Origin: Gymnothorax reevesii | Taxonomy: Eukaryota > Chordata > Actinopteri > Anguilliformes > Muraenidae | Assembly (NCBI GenBank): GCA_029721435.1 | Contig: CM056573.1 | Location: forward strand, 3,134,001 to 3,198,000 | Direction: 5' to 3' | Length of the DNA: 64,000 nt | Part shown: piece by piece, positions 32,871-45,800 of the stretch | Layout of the letters: each line of letters opens with the position of its first letter | How positions within the stretch are numbered: position 1 is the first letter of the stretch | Position numbers and translations under genes: made by a program | Notes under the pieces: generated by a model | What the model was told of the DNA's origin: nothing | Databases searched by the model: none | The model's input: only the letters and a program-made list of their open reading frames with translations

Positions 32871-35800
32871 TTGGTATCTCCACTAAAATATAAAATAGGC
32901 CTGAAGTTCCACAGGTCTGAATACAGCAGCTGCGTTAGATGGACCCATATAAGGCCCTGAAGGTTTTCTGGGGCTAAATTACTGCATTAAAATGAGAGCA
33001 TGGGGATTCCAATGGGACCTTTTCTCTTTCAGCAATGATCTGGCGGTGTTGATTATTGCCTGGCTTAATGCATGGCGAAAATAGAGGAGTAATTCAGGCT
33101 GCAGTATAGGAAAGATCTGACTGAATTCCAAACTATTTCTGGATCCAACAGCGATGAACAGAGGGACTTCAAATCCACAGACTTCAAACAGGAGCGAGTA
33201 GCCAAACTCTAATCTCTCTTTCCTGCAAACCACAGATTCACCAACACTGCGGCACTGAGTGCAGATCAGGAGGCGTCTCAGTCTGGACAGACGGTCAGCA
33301 AATCCTGCTGCTGGGAACCTGAGGGTCTGTTGGTCCTAAAATAGGCCACTGAGCAGCAGTAAAAACAGACACTCGAATTCTCATTAATAGAACAGGGGAC
33401 TTGGAAACACAGACAAATTAGAAGACCCTGGAAACACCATCTGAAATCCTTCCTCATACAACACAAAGGAGATCTTTGATTTCTGGACTTCATTTTGACA
33501 TTTACTTCACGTGGCAACACTTCAGCTCTGAACAGACGTCAGAAGTAGCTGCTCGGTAATTTGAGAACAGGGGAAAACCAGAACTTACAGGTTTTATTGA
33601 TAAAGCAAGTATTATGACAGGTACTACTTGATAGCTTCCCAATAAATACACCTGGAGTTAATTTCACTAAATAAATAAATAAAACAAAAAATTATGAAAA
33701 AGGAATCATATCATGACCTATTATTATGAGTATTTTTCCTCAGAGAAACTTAGGGCCCGTCATGCTTGCATATCTCTATAGAACAATTCAATCTCGCACC
33801 CATGTGGGAGTGTAGAAAAGGAATATCAGTATATAGAACTTTGTGGAGACCAAATGCCTAAACTGAACTCTGTATAGAGTAAATACAATGATGTAATCCA
33901 TTAAACATCATGTTTTTAAAAGAAAACATATCTTTTATTAAAAATGCATTGGCACGTATTTCAGACACAGTGTTCGAGGCACTAAGCATTATCCATAGCA
34001 GACGAAGGATGCAAGAATAAATGAAATTCGTTCCCTTCCACTGCAGGCAAAAACAGGCGACACTGGTTCCCTTTTCTGTACATTTTCATCACACATTAAT
34101 GTCTGAGACAGTGTTAAAAAACTCAGCCACTAAAGTAGGGGGAACTTCTTTTAGCATTAATGCTAAAAGTTACACGGATGTTGACCATGAATCTTATCCC
34201 AAATGGTAACAAGAGCTCAAAAACAAGGTAATAATTCAGTCAGGAAAGAAATCACAGGAAAGCAAGGCCATATATATATAAAAAAAAACCTGGTGAAAAT
34301 GCACATTAAGGCAAGCGGAGACGACGTTGGCTAAATTAAACGCATGCTGGCCGTGAAAAAGACCACCCATGTCCATAAAGATCTAAAACTGGAACCACTT
34401 TTCCTGACAAAAGTCGCACATCAAGAAAAGTGCCTCCAAACGATCTCTGTAAATTCAATTTTGTATCGGCAGACCATATTTCTACTGGCACAAAAACTTT
34501 TGCAGAGTAAATAAAAATAAAAGTGCTCCAAAGTTCGCTTAAGCATGCTTAAGAAAATGTAGCTAATATGCAACATTTATAACAGTGGTTAAGTCTTCAG
34601 GCTCGTGGTCGTTAGGCTCGAACGCTCTTCACTGCTGATCCAGCCTTCTGCCCTCTTGCCTCCTCTGGTAATTTACCTTGACAAAAACTTGTGGATCTAC
34701 ACACTTGGCTCTTAAAGAACACTGGATAATTTTACACTGGCAGCAACATTAGTAGCAATTAAACATTACAGAGTATGTCAATTAGAAACTCTCCCAAATA
34801 CGGTTCCTTACTTTTTAAATCTCATATATTATTAGTATATAAACGGTAACTTCACCAACGACCGACTCATTTCCCATATAGTCTGCAGTCATAAATATAC
34901 CTGAACAAAATAGAAAAAAAAATGATGTTAAATAAAACATTTTTTTCATTACAGACTGATAAATGCACACAATAGAACATGTATAATAAATCCTCTTAAA
35001 AAGTATTACTTTAATACCCTTGGAGTGAAATGGTAGTTTTGGGTTTTGTAAATCACTCTTATCAAGAAAAGTCATTTATTGAAGCAGCTCGTATTGAAAC
35101 GAGAGGCAGCAGTGCAGCGCCCATTCAAACCCAGCTCGTTCGGAGCGGGTTGATTGCTTGGCCTCCGGTATTGCTGCTTGAGTGGTATTGCTACATGCAC
35201 CTTTCTTGAGATTTCTGAAGAACTGCTCCACCAAACAACTACAAACTCAACTTTCCACTTTCTTGGGTCCTCAGCAATAGATGCACCAAGTTTGAAATAG
35301 ATCTGATGTACAGTTGTGAAGAAAAATTATATGAAATGCATACAAACACACAGACAGTGACATCTCCATTTATAGTTTCATAAGACATCTGGCCAGCCAG
35401 AATTTTCCCATCATGCATCACTGTCAGCATTGACAGTCAGTGGTTATTCCACTGAATTAAGACCATAAAGCAAAATGGTTTTGCGAGAGATAGCTTTTGA
35501 GCTATTGCTCAAATCTTCCTTATAAATAAGCAGTTGACCTACAAAAAGCTGAACACCGACCCATCAAAGGAACTGTAACAGAAATACATGTTCCAAGCGA
35601 ACAAATAACACTAAGACTGGAGTTGTTCAAACAAATATGAAATGAAAAGCTTTCATACAAACTACACTCTGTAGCAACTCAAACACTGCGATGCTAACGA
35701 CACAGGTAGCCTGCTCTTCTCACCACCTAAGTTGCAATACATTATAACATTAAATTAAATTACCACATTAATTTTTGCTGAGATGTAGGAAGTGACATAG

Positions 35801-38410
35801 AATAACTAATTCCACGCATAAAGGTGATTTAATACTCGTAAGACGTGTCTGTTGAGTGTCTGATGACCATAATGATGTCAGAGAGACAGAGAAGTTTTGT
35901 TCGGTGGTGTCATGAGCCTGTCTGATATCAGTAACACCGCAGCAACGGTTGTTGGTCGTCTTATACTTTCACTGGCAGGTTGGTTTGAGAGTTTTGTGGT
36001 TCTCATGGATATATAAAGATGTAGTAGCTTTTGCAAAAAGATTGGCAGGATAAAACATTTTATGGCCATGCAGATGACGGTTTGCGCTGCAGATGTTGAT
36101 CATTACTTCACTTAAGGGTAATAAAATCTGTATCGTTCGACTATTTTCTTAAGACATTTATCGACACGTGTCTTACAAGTACAAAATGTCCTTTAGTCAC
36201 CAACACGAGTGTTCATAAATGCTTATGAAGTTCTTTGGAAGGCATATTGTCCCAAAAAATGTAAGCCTTTTTAGTAAATATCACCACTATTCTCATTTAT
36301 TAGACAACCTAGCATTAGAAAATGATACTGGCTAAATTTCGGGACTGCTTGACATGAAGCTGGAAGCCCCACATTCTAAAGCATGAGTTCAGGTTAGAGT
36401 CCTCTGGGTAATACTGCGATTCTTTTTTATTTCCATTTCATTCACTCGTCCAATTTTTTTCCCTCATCTGCTTTTCAGAGGCTGATTTCAGTGTTCGCTC
36501 AGATCCTCCAATAATGGGCACAAATTAGAAAGTGGTTCATCACCTCATCCTGAGGGCAACAGAACTGTTGCTAGTGCATTCCACAGGTACCTGAGGGCTC
36601 ATTTATGCTTTCCACATCCGTGAAATGCATCAGCCCACGGACTGTGCACATGGCGCAAATTTCGTCCTCCGCACAGTCTGCATGGGCTGTCCGACCACAG
36701 CCAAGATTTTGTGTAAATGCAGACCTGAGCACAGCGATTGAGTATGAGCATTCAGAACAAGGTCTCACAACACAATTGCAGTGCACGTGTGTTGAGTTTG
36801 TGTGGAGAGACACATCTGCAATAGCAGAAAAAATTATTAGTTGAAGAGACTTGTCCATGGGCTAATAAATCTTGCAGACGTGCCATCTCAAGATTGGTCT
36901 CAACTGATTTTTTTTGAGGAGGTAGGCAATAAATCTCTCCCCCAAATTATGGATAATTACGTATGGCACCTACAGGACAGTCGACAGCACAGTTGGGTTT
37001 AGATAAAACCACGAGGGGAATCAGTGCACACAAAGGAATGCCAAAACATTTCTAAACCAGACTGCAACTTCGAAAGTTCAATGTGAAAATAGCCAAACCG
37101 AGCATTTCAAAGTACGACCAGCAAAATCCTTCTTATTGATTTTAAATATGCTGTCAAATATGCATCATGCGTACACAAGGCTTATTTTTATTTCTTAGAG
37201 AGAGGAGCAATATTAGCAAGACTTATTTGATTTGTACCTCGCTCTACCTGATGAATTTTGGGTAAAGAGCCTCATTGCCTGCCTTCAAAAAAATGAATGA
37301 ATGGAATTTTACGACTGAATGTTAAAAATGCGCAAAACTTTTCTGTCCAAAAGATGCGATGATGTGGTTACTTGCAAACAGCTGTTCCTGAAGAAGCGTT
37401 AGTCCTGTTTACCATAACACTGCTGACACCAGCACACACCCGGGGTCATGTCCCCTGTTGCTAGGCAGCAACATTAAGCATTTCTGAAGGCAATGTTCAG
37501 CAATTACCTGGGACTGCTTACACAATCCATAACACTCGTTTTATTGTTTTGCCTGCTTGTTCCCGTAACACGGCAGGGTTTAGTCTCATTGTGAAACACT
37601 GAAGTTCCTTGAGGCCTGAAATTTCTCTGGTTCAGGCAGCGAACGTCTGTGGGAGACAGCGAGCGCTTCGGGCGACGAGTAGGAAACAGCAACACCTCCT
37701 CATCCTCCTACGCCTGCTGGCCTGAGCTGCGCCGTCACGCTGGAGCGAGAGAGGAGGAGAGGAACGAGGGAGGGCAGAATGTGAGCTGTGAGCTGCAATT
37801 AAAGTCACAATTATAGCATTTCACTGCTCTGCTATTCATCGGATGGACTCAAATCCCTTTATTACACAGAAAAAGAGAGCGCAGTATGTCCTCTTATCCA
37901 CATACACAGGGGGCCGGGATGTCCAATTCACATTAAATATTCCTCATGCAAACAACTGCGGTATGAGATGTTCTGGCGTGCAGTTTCACTCAGCAATATT
38001 TTTTCATTCTTTTATCAGACGGGAAATGTGCTAATTTCAAGGGTAAAACTATAAACCAGCGAGCAATGGTTTGGACGAGCATAAGAGGGGAAAATGTTTG
38101 GACACAAGAAAAGAGAAAATGGGGAAAATAAATCAATAACCTTGAGACGGTGCCCGGTAACACAATGGAAACCTACATGGCTCCATGACCAGGTTATCGG
38201 TCAAAATTCACTCAACCTCGGAACTTTACTCTGAGGTTAGCGTTCAGTTTACGCTTGAAGTCATGCGCCGTACAGACCGTGGCACAGGAATGAAACTTTT
38301 GACAAATGAATACATTTAAACATAAGAAAATATGGTATGTAACGCTCATCTTTAAATCTCATGATAAACTCAACAATACTTCAAAAACAATGATAAATAA
38401 ATCAGAGCCA
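32871..38410. other. Intergenic gap before arhgef10
   Basis: About 5.5 kb without a supportable gene. It holds a 22-bp perfect palindrome at 34148-34169 and moderately CpG-rich sequence near 37640-37790 (GCGCTTCGGGCGACGAG), which could be a promoter for kbtbd11 or an unseen transcript. Remaining ORFs are short and unlike known proteins. Confidence 0.45.
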
Positions 38411-38416
38411 CATTGA

Positions 38417-38688
38417 AGATGTCAGCGCATACCTCACAGCCTCAGCATGGCGGCCAGTCTTTGCTGAGTAAATAAGTTAGTGCTGCAGCCATGACATCTG
38501 CACATGCTTCGCTGCCTGAGCATAGTGGTCTCTTATTTCTGAGTAAACGCATCAGAGCTTCAGCAATTAAATCAGCACATACTTAACTGCCTCCGCATGA
38601 GGACTCGTCAGTCCTGAGTAAATAAATAAGTACTGCAGCGATGACACAGGGACACACCTCACTGCCTTGGCGCGGTGGGGTCTCTCTC
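38417..38688. repeat. About 75-bp tandem repeat abutting the arhgef10 stop codon
   Basis: Three to four diverged units at a 74-76 bp spacing. Recurring landmarks are GCGCATACCTCAC, GCACATGCTTCGC, GCACATACTTAAC and GACACACCTCAC, each followed about 35 bp later by CTGAGTAAA-type sequence. The last unit runs up to the stop codon of arhgef10, so the array forms the start of its 3' UTR. Confidence 0.65.
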
Positions 38689-39194
38689 TCACAGATTGAG
38701 CAGTGGGACCTGCCAAACCATGATGGTGGCGGTCGCCTCCTCCTGCCGGGACTGCTTGCTCTTCCGGTTGACCTTACGGTGGCCAGCGCCCCCAGAAATG
38801 GCCAGAACGGAGCCAGCTGTGACCCTCTCGACCGTGCGGCGGCCCCAATGTGAGTGGGCCGGGTCGTTGAGCAGGTCGTAGATGCCTCCGTCCTCCGGCC
38901 CGTGCTCCAGAGAGCTCTGGGAGGGAACCAGCGAGTTATTGGAAGAGGAGAGAGACGCCTGACAGCCGCTCGACTCGCCGAGCCAAACGCCCCGCTCCCG
39001 CTCGCGGTCCCTGTGCGGTTGGACCATGGCCTGGGCTGGATCTGAGGGTTCAGGATCGGTGGCTTGGTCATCGTTGGAGGAGCTGGTGGGGTGGGTAACA
39101 GATGGGTCCCCTGGGGGCCGATTACACACGGCAGACGCCATGATGAGGAATCGAACCGGCCCGTTATGAGCGTGGAAGGACACCATGCCTCTAC
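38689..39194 (-). CDS. arhgef10: Rho guanine nucleotide exchange factor 10, terminal coding exon
   Basis: The acceptor GTGTGCAG (ending 39195) precedes GT AGA GGC ATG, completing a Gly codon: GRGMVSFHAHNGPVRFLIMA, the last blade of the WD40-like propeller. A Ser/Asp/Pro-rich disordered stretch follows, then GVWLGESS, SSLEHGPEDGGIYDLLND and the conserved end TIMVWQVPLLNL-stop (TGA at 38691-38689). Known: ARHGEF10 is a RhoA/RhoB exchange factor with DH-PH and a C-terminal WD40-like domain, implicated in peripheral myelination. The paralogue ARHGEF10L is the alternative. Adjacency to kbtbd11 on the same strand, as in human, favours ARHGEF10. The catalytic DH-PH exons lie beyond the right edge. 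Confidence 0.88.
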
Positions 39195-41183
39195 CTGCAC
39201 ACAGACATGAACACACATACAGACATGTTCATACACATACAGACATGTACATACACACATACAGACACGTACACACATATGGACGCACAGAATGAAGAAT
39301 GAAACAGGAAGCATGAAGCAGAGAGGATTGCTGAAACAGTCCTGTGGGCTCAAAACATCAGATCTCAGAATGAATTATCCCTCCTAATGCACAATTTTCT
39401 CAGAACAATACAGTACCACCCAGCAATTTTATTTTTTTTTACTAAACTGAACTATACTCAATACAATAATGTAACAAGAGTACCACTTAAAATGAAATAA
39501 CATACATTATTTGTATTAACTGTTTATCAACCATAACTGCAGTTACAATAAAGACTTCAGCAAGAGTGAATAATGTCACTCTATCGGTAAGCCTGCTATA
39601 GACCTGCAGAAGGGTTAACGTTCTCTTACCCACATAAAGGTACACATGAGAATAACCAAATCAGCCCTCATTAACAAGTTGAACTAATTTTTTAAAGACT
39701 GAAAAAAATTCACAAATTATGTTTGAGACAAAAATGGCTGAGGCCTCAACGTCTTGTGACAAAATGAATTAGAGCACAGGCTGGTCCTTTTTAATTGACG
39801 GCTATTTTAGAAGTGTGTCATGAACTTGGGAAGGAACAGGAGGCCTCAAACTGAATCCAACCTGATACAGAACAGCAACTACGGTACAAGGGAAAAGAAA
39901 CTTTCTAGAAAAATTAATGCTTTACTGTTGCTGCATTTTTGCCCATACAGATCAGTGTTGATATTTAACTAAGAGAAATTTGCCGTTTCAGCTGCAAGCT
40001 CTAAATTCCCACCTTAAGTTCACAATGAAAGATTTCAGCTGCTTCAGCGACACTAAGATCAAAACAAAGCCACAACAATTTTAGCAGTGAAGCACATAAT
40101 GACAGAAAAATGGTGACAAAGACCACATTGTTCAAAAAGTAAAAGAATGTAAATCACGTTTGAGAAACTCATGAAAAATGCAACACTGAACAGCAATGTC
40201 ATTTTTGATTCCAAATGTTTATTCACTGAGAAAAATTCATTGGGTTACATTGGGTTACTGAGGAATATTTGTTTTGCCCTCATGAACAAAGGACACTATT
40301 CAATTATTGCATTCTTAATTGGATAATTATTTATCCAGCTTTAAATTTACCTGGAAAGTGCACCAGGAATGTTCTGGGGCCTGTGACATTGCTATACTGC
40401 AATGACCAATAATTTCCTGAATATCTGGATCGCAAAACTGCATTACTAGGTTGCCCTTCTGCATGAGAAACAGTAGTTAACCTCTAATTTAAACTGCAGA
40501 CAATCTACAGTCTTCTGGTTACTCCGCCACTTACGCCACTAGCCCCTTACAGCCCAAATCTGACGCCAGCTGTGAGTGTCCCGCGGGGAACTCATAGGAG
40601 ACATCAGCAATGCAGTGAACGGGACATGGTATTAGGAGGTTGTCACTGCGCCACCCAAGAAGAAACTGGGCACTTTTCAAATAAAAGGCCAAACTCTTCA
40701 TTCAAAAAGTATGGAGGGCAATTCTCTCACTCAACTAGACAATGAAACACTTCGGAAGGCATATTGCGGTGCAGTAATAAGTGCAAAGGCATATAGAGTT
40801 GTTGCAGTTTTTTAGGTGTTGAAATTATTGGCCCCAACATCCTCTATGCTCTGTGCAAAGGCAGTTTGTTAGAATAACACTTTTTTTGGAGTTTGCTTTT
40901 AATTGTAGTTTCAAAAGTATATGATGTTAGCACTCAGCTGTACTTCCACTGCAGTCAGGACTTGATGGATCAGAATAGAACTTCAAGATGGGGTAAGTAG
41001 GTTGTTAGTTTTTTCCACCAACGATAATAGAGACCAGCCAACTGAAATAATTTAAAAATCATTTAAGAGTATTTTTTTTTTTTTTATAAAAAAAAATGCA
41101 TGCACAAAAATTTGTTTCCTGATAGCAAACCTTCACCAGACCAATCTGGAAACACAAACCGCTCCACAGTGAGGCGAACCCAC
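39195..41183 (-). other. arhgef10 last intron
   Basis: 1,989 bp with GT/AG ends. The 39190-39290 part is rich in ACATACAGACATG-type low-complexity sequence. Otherwise AT-rich without recognised elements. Confidence 0.8.
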
Positions 41184-41306
41184 CTGTGACTTTGGGGATG
41201 CCTTGCAGTCGGGGAACGGACAGGGCCACTGTCACCCCGAGGTTTGTCCCCACGAGTAGCAGGCCGTGACACACCAGAAGGCTGCTTACCAGGACTCTCT
41301 GCTGTC
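41184..41306 (-). CDS. arhgef10: arhgef10, penultimate coding exon (propeller)
   Basis: The acceptor TCTGCAG (ending 41307) is followed by GA CAG CAG AGA. The exon carries 40 whole codons plus split ends (phases 1 and 1): QQRVLVSSLLVCHGLLLVGT...NLGVTVALSVPRLQGIPKVT. The donor is ACAG|GTGGGT (41183-41182). The peptide is a propeller blade strongly typical of the ARHGEF10 family and joins in frame to both neighbours. Confidence 0.92.
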
Positions 41307-42811
41307 CTGCAGACACACCAATCACCATCATGGCCGTGTGACACACAATGAGCAATGCCTGCTAGTTTATAAAGTCACCATCACAACTGAAAGTAGTAGC
41401 ATTTTCAAATTCTCCCAATATCTGGCTATTAATTTCTAAAGATACGTTTCTGGTGATTATCACAAGAAACATAGATTCTACCATTGACACGGTTACTGTA
41501 CGGGGCATTCAGTAATACAAATATTTTGAAAAACATTTTTGCAGCAACATGCTATGGTCATATCATTTCCATCTTTGATAGATTAGCTATGTGAGACTGG
41601 ACTATATAGCTAGCTACTGTAAGTTCAACTGTATGCTCTGCAAAACAAGTTAGATATTAAGTCGTGTCGCTAGCACCAGTTTAAATTAATAGCCAAGCAT
41701 CTTTGGCCCATCTTAGTTAAAATAAAAACTTGGAAACTGGTGAACGAGCAAATCACAATGGGTAACTGACTAAGCTCAATACATAGTTACATAATCACTA
41801 CTTGATAAATCAACACCACGTAAGTAGTGAAAAACAATCACAATTATTCAGGGTCCAGTTGTTTGCACAAAATGTTTGCACAAAAACAAAAGCAAAAAAT
41901 GTGCATGATGCGGAGTAATATGAATCTTAGGCTGATGTTAGGGGCATTTGGGGTTGTATCTCATTACCCAATGCTTTTTTTTCAGTTACCCATTTAGAGT
42001 ATCATTTTAGCGAATGAACTACCTTGTTCTACAATTTGAATTCTTCCCAGCCTGATCGCATTTTATCTGCTTGTTTAGCTTAAATTATTCTTTTTTTTCT
42101 AGAAAACTAGCTGTTAAAGAAGATTGAACTGCGATTGTTCTCCCTAAACCAGGCCAGATAGTGGCAACAGGCCTTGGTTCCCAAACCAACAGAAAAAGAG
42201 AAGCAATTGGCATTTATTTCAGTGAGCTGGCACCCCAGGTTCCATCAATAAAATCCTCCCAATTATAGCCACCTGCTCCATAGCGCACCATCTAGCTGTA
42301 CTGACACTTGCAGCGATGTAAATTCAGTCATAATATTGGAAAGTAGAGAGTGTACGCTTAGACATCTTAAAAATAAAAACCAAAAAGCATTCAAGAACGT
42401 TCAGCATTATTATTCCTAATCCAAGTATTTGCCATTCCCATTAAGTAATAAACTCACCGACCATGACGGTATGTACACACAGCATTTTCTGATATTTATG
42501 ACAGTCCCATATACTCGCACAGCTACCGGTGCCAGATATGCAGTGGTTCTGGCCTGAATCAGCAGGTGGAACCGGATCGGAGTGGCTTCCTGTCTGGGTG
42601 TAATATTGGCAACCACCATTTCCCCACTTACTTCACGACCCCCTAAATGTAAATGTACCCAATCCCACGGCATTATTTAGCTAATACAGTATAAGTAAAA
42701 TTAAAATGAGTTACCCATCCTTTTCTTGCCCGATCAGGCATTTAAACTTTTTGGAACTCTTTTCATAATGTGGGGAACAAATCATAACCCCCCTCTGTTG
42801 GCTCATTCAGC

Positions 42812-42835
42812 TTTATTTATTTATTTATTTATTTA
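42812..42835. repeat. (TTTA)n microsatellite
   Basis: Six TTTA tetramers in a row. Confidence 0.95.
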
Positions 42836-45800
42836 GCCATTTTCCACTCCCTTGATGATCCACAAAGTACGTTACCTAATCCTATTTCTTTAGCAATTGA
42901 AATAACCAGATTTTAAAAATGAAAACAGGGGATGTTTCTGGTTAAGCAGTCAATATGCAATGGAAATTCTCAATATTATATCCTATGAGTTAAAAAAGAG
43001 AGGACAATTCCATTTTTGTGTATTTTGGCCCTGGAAAACATAGCACTGTGACAAACTATCGTGTGACAAATGGATAATGTAGGACATTCAGCGCTACCAG
43101 TAACATCAAACACAGAGCAAGAAAAGTGATGTTTACAGTACTGCAGTTCGGGATGATGAGATATGTATGGTCTATGAATATTGAATACTACATTATTAAA
43201 ATACCTCTACAGCAATAGAAGAGCCTGTTCCTGAATAACCTGCTTGCTTACTTTAGCTTTTTAGTTTGCCAATTGGCAATGTGCGAATACGCATGGGCAA
43301 ACGAAGGATATGCGCTTGTGTACCACCAAACCCAAGTGGAATTTTCTCCATAGATTTGCCAGATGATTTTAGCTCACATTTCACATTAATCTCCCACTTA
43401 AAAGGCTTTGTCATGAACTGTGCTTAATTGCGCGTGCTGAATGTTAGCAGTTGGGTGGCGCTTCTGAAAACAAAGATTTCAATTTGGTTTGTTTCTGCTT
43501 TGGACTTTGTTTACTCTAAATCAAATTCCAAAACAGACATGAAGAGATAAAAGATCGGGTATTGTCCTACGCATGTGCGTTTTACCCGGAAGCTATATAC
43601 CAGTCAGTCAGTCACTCTGGAAGGCAGAAAGGGACAGAGTGTCACAGACCGTACGCTTTGGGTACACAGCTGGTGCTCACTGTTTGTGCACACACAGACA
43701 CCTACAGACACATGCACAGACCGCTCACACTCAAACACAAACACACACAATGACTGAAGACGAGGAACAGAATGCTAGACCAGGCATGAAAGTGAGAAAA
43801 GGACTTAAAAAAACCTGGAGGGAAGTCAGATTTATTTTTGCACGAAAGCGTGGGAAAGTATCCATGGTAACCATTCATTACAAGGTTTCTGGGGAAGGCT
43901 AACATACTGGAGGACAAAATAAAGGTAGATTTGTTCTTTTCGATTATCCGCGATGCGAACAGGATTTGGACAAACGTTACTGGAGGTCTGGAGGCATGTC
44001 CATCCAGAGAATCTTTTCATATTATGATAGGATTTCATGCAATCAGGCGTATATCACATCATACAAACACCGTCTGATGGTCAAAAAAAATGTACAAGTC
44101 TTATGTCTCGCCATATGTACAATCACTGGCAGAGGTGGAGAAATTTCAGAGTCAGTGTCTCATATAGAAATGTCCAATCATGACTAAAGTGAGGCGATCA
44201 CATTAAACGCAGCAGTGCTTCCATCAGGTTCACAGAAATATTTAGAAATTCATATCACTCATCACTTGTACTTCAGTTTTCCCATAAAGGACACCAACCC
44301 AGGTACATGTGGCAGCTAAGTTACTATGATTGATGGTACAGCTCCAAATTTAATTTTCATTTCTTTTTGTCAGGTGACTGTTATGGCATATTGGTGTTTT
44401 CCGACCAAACCCCATGGCCATGGATTTTTAATCCCAGAATCTCTCTTTATCGAAACCAATTTCCACTTGACTTTAGTGCTGTTGGGGGTCACTTCTCAAC
44501 AAATGTTGATGCAGGATTTGCTCCTAAAGTTTAATCTCTGAGCTGATTGCTGTTCAGAGCTAACCTTGAATTATAATATTTGGTTTGTATTAAAATCTGG
44601 ACAATTTTAGGTTCATATTTTGGCAATAGAAGTTATTTTTCAGTATGTAACAAAAACGTCAAAACTTTTTAAGCGCAGAACATAACTTGGAAAACTGAAT
44701 TTTCAGTGTATCTGCCGACATTTCATATCACCAAATTGTTAGGTACAACATTTCACATTTGTTCCCTGCAGCTCCAACATTTACTCATTTTTTTGAAACA
44801 ATTTTTTCTTTTTTTTTTTTTCCTTTTTTATAGAAACACCTTTAAAATCTGACAACACATCAGAGCACATTTTCATAAATCTACATACAATGTGCCATTA
44901 CCTTACAATCACCTGCATTAAGTGCTTATGATTCCCCCCCTCCCGGAAGGGCGAGGGTACGGTTTCTGGTTCGGTTTGTTTGTTTGTTAACACTTTAGCA
45001 GCAAAACTAATGGCCAGATTCACCCAAAATTGGGTTTAGGGATTCGCCACTGACGCAGAATGGATGCCTATTGAATTTAGGAAGAGTAGGTCAAAGTTCA
45101 AATGTGCGAGGGGCGGGGTTTGTTGAGCCTGGCACCACTCGTTTAGATGCTGTTACTATATTAGCAGGAACCATCAAAATAAATTCTATGCCCAGATCTT
45201 CAGGTTTTGTGTGACAGAACCGGTGAGCATCATTTATCAGAAATGAAGCCACCCAGAGTCAGTGTGAAACGGCGTATGGGGAAAAGAGCGGGCAGATGGA
45301 CGGCCGATACGGAGGCAAAAGAGACTGAAAATATCCTTGCAATGGGCAGTGGCATTTTTATTACTCTGCAAGACAATTATTATTTTCACATTTTCACGGT
45401 GAAAACACCAGAGGAAACACCAGAGGAGCTCGGCTGGCTGAAGGGTAATGTAGCACCGCTGCTCCAGCCACTGAGGGCCGAACCGCATACAACACAACAC
45501 AAAGCGCTGACTGCTACGGCGCCACCTGCTGTAGCTTCATACACCCGAAAAGCTGATCTCACGCCCCACATACAACAGAACTTGTGTGTCCCAGACCTTC
45601 GGACCGATGACTTCCAGCACCTAATCAGTTCAGCTCCCCTCTGTGGGCAGTAACTTGATTGAGTGAAAATCCCCCCCCCCAGACAAGATCTGCGTGACTG
45701 ACGGTGTGAAGGACTCATGAACCAATGAAAAACTGGAAAACAGTTCTCCTCCCGTTTTTTGTGTGTGTAGGAGGTATAATAAAAATAAAGAATCATAATG

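Noticed and set aside
38583..39353. 256-codon minus-strand ORF in an alternative frame beginning MSPQDCFSNPL
   Set aside because: It reads through the low-complexity intron and overlaps the arhgef10 terminal exon in another frame. The spliced frame ending TIMVWQVPLLNL matches the family and joins upstream exons in phase.
45207..45653. 148-codon plus-strand ORF in the arhgef10 intron
   Set aside because: No recognisable domain, no splice or promoter evidence, and an equally long overlapping ORF on the other strand.
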